The notes: generated by a model from the letters alone, not told the origin. DNA of 53,485 bases from Hyphomicrobiales bacterium (GCA_900465665.1 UBJO01000055.1:1-53485); one strand, 5' to 3'; counted from the first letter of the stretch, positions 35,815 through 44,812 are shown. Translations and numbers: made by a program.

Positions 35815-37041
35815 TCAGGCTGCCAGCAGCGACTTCAGCTTGACGTCGGCCTGCGCGAGCGCTGCCGGATCGACGGTCTTGCCCGAGGCGATCAGCATTT
35901 CCGCCAGCCGGATGTCGCGGGCGATGCCATTGCCCGGACCGATGCCGCTCGCCGAGAGCAACCGCCCGTCTGCACCGATCTGGAAGATGATGAAAGCGCC
36001 CTCGCCGACGTCGCGGCGGACGGAGGTGAGGGAGCCTTCGGCAAGCCCGGCCACCTGAAGCGTCAGGTCGTATTGATCCGACCAGAACCACGGCACGGCG
36101 GTGATCCGCTCGTCTGCGCCCATGAGATTGGCTGCGGCGAGCATTGCCTGCTCCTGGGCGCTGCGCCAGGATTCAAGCCGGACGCGCCGTCCGCCATAAA
36201 CCCGGATCGGGAAGGAGCAGCAGTCGCCGGCGGCAAAAATGTCGGGGTCGGAGGTCCTGAGCTGGTCATCGACCATGATGCCGTTTTCGATCGTCAGCCC
36301 CGCCTTTTCAGCGAGCTCGACATTCGGGACCGAGCCGATGCCGATCACCGCGATGTCGGCATCGATCGTCCGCCCGCCGGTAAGGCCGATCGAGACGCCG
36401 TCGAAACCGATCTCGAAGGTCTCGATCCGGCTTTCGCACAAGATCTCTACGCCCGCCGTCTTGTGGCGCGATGCCACCGCATGCGCGATATCCTCGGGCA
36501 CGCCGCGTGAGAGGATGCGAGGCAGGCCCTCGATCAGGGTGACGGCGGCGCCAAGCCCGCGCGCGATCGCCGCGAGTTCGAGGCCGATGAAGCCGCCGCC
36601 GACGACGGCGAGCCGGCTACCCTCGTGCAGATGGCGTTTGATCGCCAATGCATCGGCATGGGTGCGAAGCGTCAGCACGCGTTCGGATCTTTCGGTGATA
36701 CCGGGGAGTGGACGTGGGCGGGCGCCGGCTGCGAGCAGCAGCTTGTCATAGGCGAGCGTCGTTCCATCCGAGAGCTCGACGGTCTTGTTCGATCGATCGA
36801 TCCCGATCGCGTCGGCGCCCAGGCGCACATCGATGCCGCGCTCCTTGTAGCCATCGGCATCCATGATGAACTTCGGATCGGCGCCGTCGAGAATACCGTT
36901 CTTCGACAGGGGCGGCCGCTCGTAGGGGTGAAGCGTTTCGGCACCCACAAGCGTGATCGCGCCGTCGAAATTGCGCTCGCGCAGCTGCAGCGCTGCATGT
37001 CCACCGCACTCTCCGGCGCCAATGATAACGATAGAGGACAT
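35815..37041 (-). CDS. NAD(P)H:ferredoxin reductase, FAD-dependent
   Basis: 408 residues. FAD motif VIIGAGECGGHAALQLR, ERPPLSKNGIL, NAD motif LAVVGGGFIGLELAAIARGLG, GIGSVPNVELAEKAGL and the second FAD block SDPDIFAAGDCCSFP fit the rhodocoxin/putidaredoxin reductase family, with the C-terminal reductase domain complete (WFWSDQYDLTLQVAGL). It moves electrons from NAD(P)H to a small ferredoxin. The Rieske gene is 31 nt upstream in the same direction and the likely partner. Confidence 0.9.
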   Translation of the reverse strand: MSSIVIIGAGECGGHAALQLRERNFDGAITLVGAETLHPYERPPLSKNGILDGADPKFIMDADGYKERGIDVRLGADAIGIDRSNKTVELSDGTTLAYDKLLLAAGARPRPLPGITERSERVLTLRTHADALAIKRHLHEGSRLAVVGGGFIGLELAAIARGLGAAVTLIEGLPRILSRGVPEDIAHAVASRHKTAGVEILCESRIETFEIGFDGVSIGLTGGRTIDADIAVIGIGSVPNVELAEKAGLTIENGIMVDDQLRTSDPDIFAAGDCCSFPIRVYGGRRVRLESWRSAQEQAMLAAANLMGADERITAVPWFWSDQYDLTLQVAGLAEGSLTSVRRDVGEGAFIIFQIGADGRLLSASGIGPGNGIARDIRLAEMLIASGKTVDPAALAQADVKLKSLLAA

Positions 37042-37072
37042 GGCTGTCTCCGTACGACCGGTTCGCTGGCTG

Positions 37073-37387
37073 TCAGGCTGGGATGGCGAGCAGGACTTCG
37101 CCCGCTTCGATCTTTGCCTGGTAGGTGTTGAGGCTCTTGCAGGCCGGCGGCCGGCGCGGCGTGCCGGTGCGGTAGTCGAAGGCGCCCGAATGCTTGGGAC
37201 ATTCGATCTCGTAGTCCATCACGAGACCGTTTGCGAGGTGGATGGCCTCGTGCGAGCAAAGGCCGTCGGTGCAGAAGACCTCGTCTTCAGGTGAGCGGTA
37301 GACCGCATAGGTGCGACCGCCATGGTCGAAGCGTATGACGCCTTCCTGCTCGATGTCGTCAAGGCGGCAGGCCGATACCCAATTCAT
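37073..37387 (-). CDS. Rieske [2Fe-2S] ferredoxin
   Basis: 104 residues from ATG 37387 with GGAGG upstream; longer in-frame starts cross the operator. Ligands are CSH (Cys44, His46) and CPKH (Cys63, His66), with DGLCSHEAIHLANG and DYEIECPKHSGAFDY typical of bacterial Rieske ferredoxins in oxygenase systems. It is soluble, without a transmembrane segment. First gene of the minus-strand array, so its promoter faces that of the lacI gene. Confidence 0.92.
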   Translation of the reverse strand: MNWVSACRLDDIEQEGVIRFDHGGRTYAVYRSPEDEVFCTDGLCSHEAIHLANGLVMDYEIECPKHSGAFDYRTGTPRRPPACKSLNTYQAKIEAGEVLLAIPA

Positions 37388-37475
37388 GATGTGCCTCCGT
37401 TCGGCGCATGGCGCCGCTTCTCCTCCAGATATGACCGAATATCCGTCCGCGCCCACGGCGGCGCAACGCCGATAT

Positions 37476-37491
37476 TGACGCAAATGCATCA
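37476..37491. promoter_or_regulatory. Predicted LacI-type operator in the lacI/Rieske divergent region
   Basis: TGACGCAAATGCATCA, an imperfect palindrome (12 of 16 positions symmetric; pattern TGAyGCA-nn-TGCrTCA). It lies 41 nt before the lacI start and 89 nt before the Rieske start, so it could control both. It resembles the site at 34806-34825. Confidence 0.55.
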
Positions 37492-37531
37492 TTCGCTAAG
37501 CTCTAGGAAGCGAGCGTGTGGAGGGTGTTTC

Positions 37532-38551
37532 GTGGCGAGAAAACCGAGCATGGATGACGTCGCGGCAGCGGCTGGCGTCAGCCGCATCACCGTCGACCGA
37601 GTGCTGAACGGCCGTGGTGGCGTCAAGCCGAAGACCGAGCAGCTGGTCATCGAGACCGCCCGGGCGATGGGCGTCGATCGCGCGCTCACCATGATGCCGA
37701 CGCGTATCCTGCGCATCGGCGTGGTACTGCAGAACAACGTGAATTCCTATTATGTGAAGCTGCGTGAAGGCTTCCTCCGCTCGGCGCAGCAATACAAGCG
37801 CTACAACATCCGCGTCACCTTCTTTTACTTCGAGCGGATCAACGCCGATGCGGCGATCAGGACACTTGCGAAGGCCGCGGCCGAGTGCGACGGCCTCGTC
37901 GTCATCCTGTTCGATGATCCCGAAGTGACGGCGACGGTGGATCAGCTGTCATGCAAGCTCCCAATCGTCACCGTTGCCTCAGACCTGCCGGGCACTGGCC
38001 GGATCGGCTATGTCGGCTCGAACGCCGTTCAGGAAGGGCGCACGGCCGGCGCGCTTATGGGCCGCTTCCTGGGTGACGCCGGTGGCGACGTGGTTGTCAT
38101 CGTTGGCCTTCACCAACTGCTGGAGCACGACCAGCGTGAAATGGGCTTCCGTGACATCTTGGGCTGAGATTATCCGAGTTGCCGGGTGGTCGAGACGTTT
38201 CAGAGCTACGAGCAGGAGAATATCCGCAAGGATTTCCGCGCGCTCCTGCGCCGCCACTCCGCGCTACGGGGCGTCTACAACATGTCGGTGGGCAACCCTG
38301 TGCTTGCCGAAGAACTGAAGGCGATCGGCAAGGACCAGTCCGTCTGCGTTATCACCCACACCGAGACGCCGGAACGGGTGGCGTTGATGGATGACGGTGT
38401 CGTCGATGCGATCATCGACCGCGAGCCCTTTCTCGAGGCGCGGCGCGCCGTTGAAATCCAGCTTCACCATGCAGGTCGTTTCGCCAGGGACGACATAACG
38501 CCGCCCCAGCGGCCGCGGATTTTCCTGCGCGAGAACGTCCACTTCGAATAA
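37532..38551 (+). pseudogene. LacI-family regulator interrupted by an in-frame TGA
   Basis: GTG start with GGAGGG upstream. The N-terminal helix-turn-helix reads MDDVAAAAGVSRITVDRVLN, then a periplasmic-binding-like sensor (RILRIGVVLQNNVNSYYVKL, VTVASDLPGTGRIGYVGSNA, GDVVVIVGLHQLLEHDQREM). Codon 212 (38165-38167) is TGA, after GFRDILG; the same frame continues without a shift as DYPSCRVVETFQSYEQENIR and GVYNMSVGNPVLAEEL to 38551. A CGA-to-TGA change would explain it. The total of 339 residues is normal for LacI proteins. The truncated product keeps DNA-binding and half the effector domain, so it may be inactive or locked. It is divergent from the Rieske array and its presumed regulator. Confidence 0.85.
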
Positions 38552-38557
38552 TCGTTT

Positions 38558-38590
38558 CGCGGAATCGTCGGCGGTTTCCGCCAATCCGCG
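38558..38590 (+). terminator. Possible hairpin after the broken lacI gene
   Basis: Nested repeat CGCGGA ... GGCGG-TTT-CCGCC ... TCCGCG starting just after the stop codon. No T run follows, so this is a weak candidate. Confidence 0.35.
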
Positions 38591-38620
38591 CCTGCCTGGT
38601 CCCCGAAATTGGGAAAATGA

Positions 38621-38638
38621 TGAGAAAACGTTTTCTCA
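38621..38638. promoter_or_regulatory. LacI-type operator 1, perfect 18-bp palindrome
   Basis: TGAGAAAACGTTTTCTCA is a perfect palindrome with the central CG typical of LacI-family operators. It stands 58 nt before the lacI start at 38696 and just before TTGACT (38641), a likely -35 element. Confidence 0.75.
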
Positions 38639-38653
38639 CGTTGACTTCGCATT

Positions 38654-38671
38654 TGGGAAACGCTTTTCTCA
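38654..38671. promoter_or_regulatory. LacI-type operator 2
   Basis: TGGGAAACGCTTTTCTCA, an imperfect copy of operator 1. The centres are 33 bp apart, about three helical turns, and it lies downstream of the possible -35, where bound repressor would block initiation. Points to autoregulation of the sugar operon. Confidence 0.7.
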
Positions 38672-38695
38672 CCTCCGCGAGAAGGAGGAGATCGC

Positions 38696-39706
38696 GTGGT
38701 CGCTCGGAGCAGCCGTGTCACAATTCATGACGTCGCCAAGGCTGCGGGCGTCAGCGTTTCGACCGTGTCGAAAGCGCTGAACGATACCGGCCGGATGGCG
38801 TCGGAGACGCGTGAGAAGATCAAGTCGATCGCGGCCGATGTCGGCTTCCGGCCGAATGCATTGGCGCGCAGCCTTCTCTTCAACAGAAGTTTCACGGTGG
38901 GGCTCCTCACCAACGATACCTATGGTCGCTTCACTCTGCCGCTGATGTCGGGGATATCGGAAGCGTTGGTCGATCACGGCGTCTCGGTCTTTCTCTGCGC
39001 GATCGAGGATGATCCAGCACTCGCCAAGGTTCATGTCGACGCCATGCTGGACAAGCAGGTGGATGGCATCATCGCGACGGGCAAGCGGGTCGACAGGTCT
39101 CTCCCGGTCGATCTCGCTGGCCTGCCGGTGCCCGTCGTCTACGCCTTTACAGAGGGCGTGCCGGGAAGCGTCATCCTGACGGCGGATGATTCCGACGGTG
39201 CGCGGCTCGCCGTCGAGCGGCTTCGCAAGGTCGGGCGCAAAAGGATCGTCCATGTGACCGGTCCCGACAGTTTCGTCTCGGCCGTGGAGCGCGCCGATGC
39301 CTTTCGCCAGGCCGTCGGTCGTGATGCGCTCGTCATGCACGGCGCCTGGACGGAGGCCTGGGGACATGAGGCCGTCGCCATGCTTTGGGGCGAAGACAAG
39401 GAAACGCCCGACGGCATTTTCTGCGGCAACGACCAGATCGCAAGGGGCGTGGTGGATGCCTTGCGCGAGCGAGGCGTTCGCGTGCCCGAGGATGTGTCGA
39501 TCATCGGTTTCGACAACTGGGAAATCTTCGCCGACCAGACGCGGCCGGCGCTGACGACGGTCGACATGAATTTGAAGGAGCTCGGCCGCACGGCCGGGCT
39601 GACGATCTTGGATCTTGCCGAGGGACGGGCTGTGGAGGCCGGACTGCGCAAGCTTCCATGCAAGCTGGTTGTTCGCCAGTCTTGTGGTGGAGACCGGGAA
39701 ATCTAA
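38696..39706 (+). CDS. LacI-family repressor of the arabinoside operon
   Basis: 336 residues from GTG 38696 with GGAGGAG upstream. Helix-turn-helix VTIHDVAKAAGVSVSTVSKA, hinge NALARSLL, then the sugar-binding core (TVGLLTNDTYGRFTLPLMSG, DGIFCGNDQIARGVVDAL, SIIGFDNWEIFADQTRPAL). Two operators lie directly upstream, so it probably represses itself and the following transporter and glycosidase genes, released by an imported arabinose-containing sugar. The next gene begins 41 nt later. Confidence 0.9.
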   Translation: MVARSSRVTIHDVAKAAGVSVSTVSKALNDTGRMASETREKIKSIAADVGFRPNALARSLLFNRSFTVGLLTNDTYGRFTLPLMSGISEALVDHGVSVFLCAIEDDPALAKVHVDAMLDKQVDGIIATGKRVDRSLPVDLAGLPVPVVYAFTEGVPGSVILTADDSDGARLAVERLRKVGRKRIVHVTGPDSFVSAVERADAFRQAVGRDALVMHGAWTEAWGHEAVAMLWGEDKETPDGIFCGNDQIARGVVDALRERGVRVPEDVSIIGFDNWEIFADQTRPALTTVDMNLKELGRTAGLTILDLAEGRAVEAGLRKLPCKLVVRQSCGGDREI

Positions 39707-39747
39707 CGGGAGGCGGGGCGCGTTTGCCCCATGATTTGGAGGAAATC

Positions 39748-40985
39748 ATGCATAAGAGAATGCTTGCAGCGACGGCTTTGCTGTCAATATGCCTGTGCTC
39801 GGCGGCATCCGCCGAAACCGTGAGCATGTGGGTGCGTTCGGGCAGCGGCGGCGGCGCCTTCAAGGCGGTCATCGACGCCTATAACGCGGCCAATCCCGAC
39901 AAGGTCGAGCTCACGGAAATCCCTTCGGACCAGATGGTCCAGAAATATGCGACGGCGGTTGCCGGCGGCCAGGCGCCCGACGCGATCTCACTGGACCTGA
40001 TCTACACGCCATCCTTTGCGTCCGCCGGCCAGCTCGAGGACATGACGGACTTCGCCAAGTCGCTGAGCTACTTCAACGCGCTGGCGCCCGCTCACGTCAA
40101 GCAGGGTACCTATGAAGGCAAGGTCTACGGCCTGCCGCTCTTGGTCGAGACCTCCGTCTTCGCCTGGAACAAGGGCCTTTACAAGAAGGCTGGCCTCGAC
40201 CCCGAGAAGGCGCCGACGTCATGGGAAGAAATCACCGCCAATGCCGAGAAGATCCGCAAGCTCGGCGGCGATGACTACGGCTTTTATTTCTCGGGCGGCG
40301 GCTGTGGCGGCTGCATGATCTTCACCTTCGCGCCCCTCGTTTGGGTGCGGGCGCGGATATCCTCTCCGAGGATGGCAAGACCGCGGCGCTCGATACTCCC
40401 CAGATGCGAAAGGCCGTCGAAGATTATCGTGCGATCGTCAAGTCGGGTGCCGTGCCTGCCAGTGCCGCGACCGATAACGGCGTGGACTTCCTGAAGTTCC
40501 TCGGCGGCAAGATCGGCCAGCAGAGCCTTGGTGCGTTTGCCATCGGCACGATGATCACGCAGCATCCGGAGCTCGACTTCGGCGTGACGATGATCCCCGG
40601 CGTCGACGGCAAGCCGTCCTCCTTTGCCGGCGGCGACAATATCGTCGTTACCAAGGGTACGCCGCATGTCAGCCAGATCCAGAAATTCCTGCAGTTCGTC
40701 TATTCCGAGGAGGGGCAGACGATCATGGCCAAGAACGGCAGCCTGCCGACGCGCACCGACATCGCCGAGCAGGTCCTGAAGGGACAGGATCCGCGCCTGC
40801 TCGTGGCCGCCGATGCGATCAAGGTCGCCAAGACGCCCTACACGCTGCAGTTCAACGATCTGATCAACAGCCCGAACAGCCCGTGGTCGCAGTTCATCAA
40901 CGCCGCCATGTTCGGCGATGATGTTGACGGCGCATTTGCCAACGGCCAGGCCGACATGCAGTCGATCATCGACAGCGCGCAATGA
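39748..40985 (+). pseudogene. ABC sugar-binding protein (family 1), one frameshift
   Basis: ATG 39748 follows GGAGGAAATC. A signal peptide (MHKRMLAATALLSICLCSAA) precedes ETVSMWVRSGSGGGAFKAVI and then YEGKVYGLPLLVETSVFAWN, the usual family 1 binding-protein core. After FTFAPLVW the frame is lost at about 40343; one more G in TTTGGG restores GAGADILSEDGKTAA and the rest through SFAGGDNIVV to QADMQSIIDSAQ. About 412 residues if intact. It would deliver an oligosaccharide to the permeases downstream. The G-run position leaves sequencing error open; if real, uptake by this system would be lost. Confidence 0.85.
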
Positions 40986-41081
40986 TCTCAATGATCTGAG
41001 CTTAAGGGTGGGGATGATCAGGCGGTCCCGACCCGACACATCGCAATCGCTCGCCATTTCACAAACTGAACGAGATCAAAG

Positions 41082-41996
41082 ATGACGACTGAAATCATCT
41101 CCGTCTCTCCGAAGCGCAGGCGGCGGCGGAGAGGGGGCTGGCGGGGCGTTGCCTATATCGCGCCCGCAATCGCCCTGGTGGCCGTGTTCTTCGTGCTGCC
41201 GCTCCTCTTCACCGTGTGGATGAGCCTGCATCGCTGGCCGCTCATGGGATCGCCGCGCTGGATCGGCATCGGCAACTACACCCGCATGTTCAACGACCCG
41301 CGTTTCTGGACATCGCTCGGCTTCACCGCGCAATACACGCTGGTGGTCACGATAGCGATCTTCGCGCTGGCGTTTCCGCTTGCCTTCTTCGTCGATAAGC
41401 CGCGCCGCTTCGTGTCGGGTTATCGCACCATCATCTTCCTGCCGGTTGTCATCGGCCTGGCTTCGGCGTCGCTTCTGTGGGTCTGGCTCGCCAATGTCGA
41501 TAGCGGCCTGTTCTCGCCCGTCTTCGAAATGCTCGGCCTCACCCAGGGGCGGCGCAACCTGCTTGCGACCTTCGACAGCGCCTTCCTGACGATCATCGTC
41601 ATGGTCGTGTGGAAGGTCGCTGGTTTCACGATGATCATCCTCCTGACCGGGCTGCAGGGCATTCCATCGGAGCTGACGGAGGCCGCGCGCATCGATGGTG
41701 CCGGCGCCTGGCAGCGCTTTCGCCATCTGACGCTGCCCTTGATGCGCAGAACCATGGCGCTCGCGCTCATCCTGTCGGTCACCGGTTCGATCCTCGCCTT
41801 CGACCAGTTCTACATCATGACATCAGGTGGACCGCAAAACCGCATGATCTCGATCGTCTACTACATCTTCAACCAGTCCTTCGTGTCGTTCAATCTCGGC
41901 TACGGCGCGGCTCTTTCCATCGCGCTGCTCGTCATCCTGGTGGCGCTCAGCATCGTGCAGCTCTGGCTGCTCAAGGTTGGGGAGGATCGCCCATGA
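41082..41996 (+). CDS. ABC sugar transporter permease, MalF/UgpA type
   Basis: 304 residues. Six membrane helices follow an Arg-rich N-terminus (KRRRRRRGGW). The EAA loop is ELTEAARIDGAGAWQRFRHL (about 195-215), contacting the ATPase. IAPAIALVAVFFVLPLLFTV is helix 1. Second permease starts within its stop codon (ATGA overlap). About 96 nt separate it from the binding-protein gene, with no clear promoter. Confidence 0.92.
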   Translation: MTTEIISVSPKRRRRRRGGWRGVAYIAPAIALVAVFFVLPLLFTVWMSLHRWPLMGSPRWIGIGNYTRMFNDPRFWTSLGFTAQYTLVVTIAIFALAFPLAFFVDKPRRFVSGYRTIIFLPVVIGLASASLLWVWLANVDSGLFSPVFEMLGLTQGRRNLLATFDSAFLTIIVMVVWKVAGFTMIILLTGLQGIPSELTEAARIDGAGAWQRFRHLTLPLMRRTMALALILSVTGSILAFDQFYIMTSGGPQNRMISIVYYIFNQSFVSFNLGYGAALSIALLVILVALSIVQLWLLKVGEDRP

Positions 41997-42856
41997 CCGG
42001 CCGCACAGCCCTCCGCGCCCGCCGCAATGCGCGGCGCGCCACGAGCTATCACGTCGCCGGTGCCGCGATCGTCGTGTTCTTCCTCGCGCCGTTTGCGATC
42101 ATGCTCATGTCCTCGTTCCGCCCGCGCAGCGAAACGGCACTGCCGCCATGGCCGCTCACCGGCATCAGCGAATTCAGTGTCGATGCCTACAGGACACTCG
42201 ACACGTTCGGCGCCGGCATATGGCACCATATGTTCAACTCGCTGATCGTGTCCGTCGCGACGGTGGTGCTCACAGTGGCGATCAGCTTGCTCGCCGGCTA
42301 TGGTTTCTCGCGCTACCGGTTCCCGTTCAAGAACGTGCTGTTCATCCTGATCATCGCCACCTTGATGATCCCGTTTCAGTCGATCCTGACGCCGCTTTTC
42401 ATCATCCTCTCGCGGCTGGGGCTCAACAATTCGCTGCTCGGGCTGACGCTCGTCTACGTCACGCTGCAGTTGCCGTTCTCGGTGTTCATGATGCGCAATG
42501 CGTTCGACGCGGTGCCCAAGGAGATCGAGGAAGCCGCCCGCATTGATGGCGCGCGCGATCTCGGCCTGCTCGCCCGCGTGCTGTTTCCGCTGGTGCTGCC
42601 GGGTGTCGTCACCGTCGCGATCTTCGCCTTCCTCAATGCCTGGAACGAGTTCTTCGCCGCACTCGTGCTTTTGTCCAGCAACGAGAAATTCACGCTGCCG
42701 GTGCTGATGACCGCCGTGCGCTCATCCAGAATGGGCGCCATCGATTGGGGCGCTGTGCAAGCCGGCGTCGTCGTCATGGTCATCCCCTGCCTGCTCGTCT
42801 TCCTGCTTCTGCAACGCTTCTACATGCGCGGCCTGATGGCCGGCGCCGTCAAGTAA
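41993..42856 (+). CDS. ABC sugar transporter permease, MalG type
   Basis: 287 residues from ATG 41993. Six helices; the EAA motif is EIEEAARIDGARDLGLLARV. The arginine-rich start (RTALRARRNARRATS) is cytoplasmic. RYRFPFKNVLFILIIATLMI and FAFLNAWNEFFAALVLLSS are family-typical. It forms the inner-membrane channel with the preceding permease. Confidence 0.92.
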   Translation: MTGRTALRARRNARRATSYHVAGAAIVVFFLAPFAIMLMSSFRPRSETALPPWPLTGISEFSVDAYRTLDTFGAGIWHHMFNSLIVSVATVVLTVAISLLAGYGFSRYRFPFKNVLFILIIATLMIPFQSILTPLFIILSRLGLNNSLLGLTLVYVTLQLPFSVFMMRNAFDAVPKEIEEAARIDGARDLGLLARVLFPLVLPGVVTVAIFAFLNAWNEFFAALVLLSSNEKFTLPVLMTAVRSSRMGAIDWGAVQAGVVVMVIPCLLVFLLLQRFYMRGLMAGAVK

Positions 42857-42876
42857 TTCAAAGGAGAATTTGAGAA

Positions 42877-44808
42877 ATGACTACCGAAAACAAGAGCCAG
42901 TTCCGCCCTGTCGCCGTTCCCGATGTCGAGCTCAACGGCTTCTGGGGCAAGTGGCAGGATGCGGTGTGCGATTCCACGGCGGCGATCCTGCTCGATCGCT
43001 GCGAAAAGGCCGGCATGATCCAGGCGATCGACGTGAACCAGTCAAGCCCCGGCATCGTCATCCCGATCGACGAGAAATGGACCGGCTCGACCCAGATGTT
43101 CTGGGATTCCGATCTCGGCAAGTCGATCGAAACCATCGCCTACTCGCTCTACCGCAAGCCGAACGCGGAACTCGAGGCGCGCGCCGATGCCATCATCGAC
43201 ATGTATGAGAAGCTGCAGCAGGAAGATGGCTATGTGAATGCCTGGTTCCAGCGCGTGCAGCCCGGCAAGCGTTGGACCAACCTGCGCGACCACCACGAGC
43301 TCTATTGCGCTGGCCATCTCATGGAAGCCGCCGTCGCCTACTACCAGGCAACCGGCAAGCGCAAGCTGCTCGACATCATGTGCCGCTATGCCGACCACAT
43401 GATCACGGTCTTTGGCCACGGCGAAGGCCAGATCCCCGGCTATTGCGGCCACCAGGAAGTGGAACTTGCGCTGGTGAAGATGGCGCGTGTCACGGGCGAG
43501 CAGAAATACCTCGATCTCTCCAAGTTCTTCATCGACGAGCGCGGCCGGCAGCCGCATTTCTTCACCGCCGAAGCCATTCGTGGCGGTCGCGATCCGAAGG
43601 ACTACGTGCACAAGACTTATGAATACAGCCAGGCGCATGAACCCGTGCGCGAGCAGGAGAAGGTCGTCGGCCACGCCGTGCGCGCCATGTACCAGTATTC
43701 CGGCATGGCCGACATCGCGACCGAGTACCACGACGACACGCTGACGAACGCGCTGGAGACGCTGTGGGACGACCTGACGGTCAAGCAGATGTATGTCACC
43801 GGCGGCATCGGTCCGGCGGCGATCAACGAGGGCTTCACCGATTATTACGACCTGCCCAACGACACCGCCTATGCTGAAACATGCGCCTCCGTCGGCCTTG
43901 TCTTCTGGGCAAGCCGCATGCTTGGACGAGGCCCGAACCGCCGCTATGCCGACGTCATGGAACAGGCGTTGTACAACGGCGCGCTGACCGGCCTTGCGCT
44001 CGACGGCAAGACCTTCTTCTACGACAACCCGCTCGAGAGCACCGGCAAGCACCACCGCTGGGTCTGGCATCGTTGCCCCTGCTGCCCGCCGAACATCGCC
44101 CGCCTCGTTGCCTCCGTCGGCTCCTACATGTACGCCGTCGCCGACAACGAGATCGCCGTTCATCTCTATGGTGAGAGCAGCGTCAAGGCGAAGCTCAAGG
44201 GCGGCAACGTCAAGCTGACGCAGCACACCGACTATCCGTGGAATGGCGATATCCGCATCGACGTGGATGTCGATGTTGATGTCGGGGGCACGGCCGAATT
44301 CGGCCTCGCGCTGCGCATTCCCGAATGGGCCGAGGGCGCCTCGCTGAAGGTGAACGGCGAGACGGTCGATCTGGCCTCGTCGGTCATCGATGGCTACGCG
44401 CGGCTGAACGGCACCTGGAAGAAGGGCGATGTCATCGCGCTCGATCTTCCGCTTGAGCTTCGCCCGCAATACGCCTCGCCGAAGGTCCGCCAGGACGTCG
44501 GCCGCGTCGCGCTCGCCCGCGGCCCGCTGATCTATTGCGTCGAGGAAACCGACAACGGCCACGACCTCAACGCCTTCGTTGTCCCGCAGAAGCTCGCCGG
44601 CCACCGCACGAAGACGATCGAAGGGCTGAATGGCGCGGTTGCGGTCGAGCTCGACGTCTCCAGGGAAGACGCCAGCGGCTGGAACGGTTCACTTTATCGC
44701 ACCCGTCCGGCCGAGCAGGTGCCGGCCACCGTCACGCTCGTGCCCTATCATCTCTGGGACAACCGCGAGCCGGGCGCCATGCTGGTCTGGCTCCAGACCG
44801 GGAAGTAG
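42877..44808 (+). CDS. GH127 beta-L-arabinofuranosidase
   Basis: 643 residues without a signal peptide, so cytosolic. A (alpha/alpha)6 barrel covers about 10-420, followed by beta-sandwich domains. The zinc-thiolate site of GH127 is intact: Glu334 and Cys336 in AETCASVG, and Cys402-Cys403 in RCPCCPPNIAR, matching Glu338, Cys340, Cys417 and Cys418 of the bifidobacterial enzyme HypBA1, where Cys417 is the nucleophile. It would release L-arabinose from beta-L-arabinofuranosides as found on plant extensins and arabinosylated peptides. AAAGGAG precedes it. It lies inside an ABC operon between permease and ATPase genes. Confidence 0.92.
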   Translation: MTTENKSQFRPVAVPDVELNGFWGKWQDAVCDSTAAILLDRCEKAGMIQAIDVNQSSPGIVIPIDEKWTGSTQMFWDSDLGKSIETIAYSLYRKPNAELEARADAIIDMYEKLQQEDGYVNAWFQRVQPGKRWTNLRDHHELYCAGHLMEAAVAYYQATGKRKLLDIMCRYADHMITVFGHGEGQIPGYCGHQEVELALVKMARVTGEQKYLDLSKFFIDERGRQPHFFTAEAIRGGRDPKDYVHKTYEYSQAHEPVREQEKVVGHAVRAMYQYSGMADIATEYHDDTLTNALETLWDDLTVKQMYVTGGIGPAAINEGFTDYYDLPNDTAYAETCASVGLVFWASRMLGRGPNRRYADVMEQALYNGALTGLALDGKTFFYDNPLESTGKHHRWVWHRCPCCPPNIARLVASVGSYMYAVADNEIAVHLYGESSVKAKLKGGNVKLTQHTDYPWNGDIRIDVDVDVDVGGTAEFGLALRIPEWAEGASLKVNGETVDLASSVIDGYARLNGTWKKGDVIALDLPLELRPQYASPKVRQDVGRVALARGPLIYCVEETDNGHDLNAFVVPQKLAGHRTKTIEGLNGAVAVELDVSREDASGWNGSLYRTRPAEQVPATVTLVPYHLWDNREPGAMLVWLQTGK

Positions 44809-44812
44809 GCCG

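Noticed and set aside
38165..38167. TGA in lacI read as selenocysteine
   Set aside because: LacI proteins are not selenoproteins, no selenocysteine insertion hairpin is evident, and a simple CGA-to-TGA change explains it.
43042..44604. 520-residue open frame antisense to GH127
   Set aside because: A shadow frame opposite a gene with intact catalytic residues.
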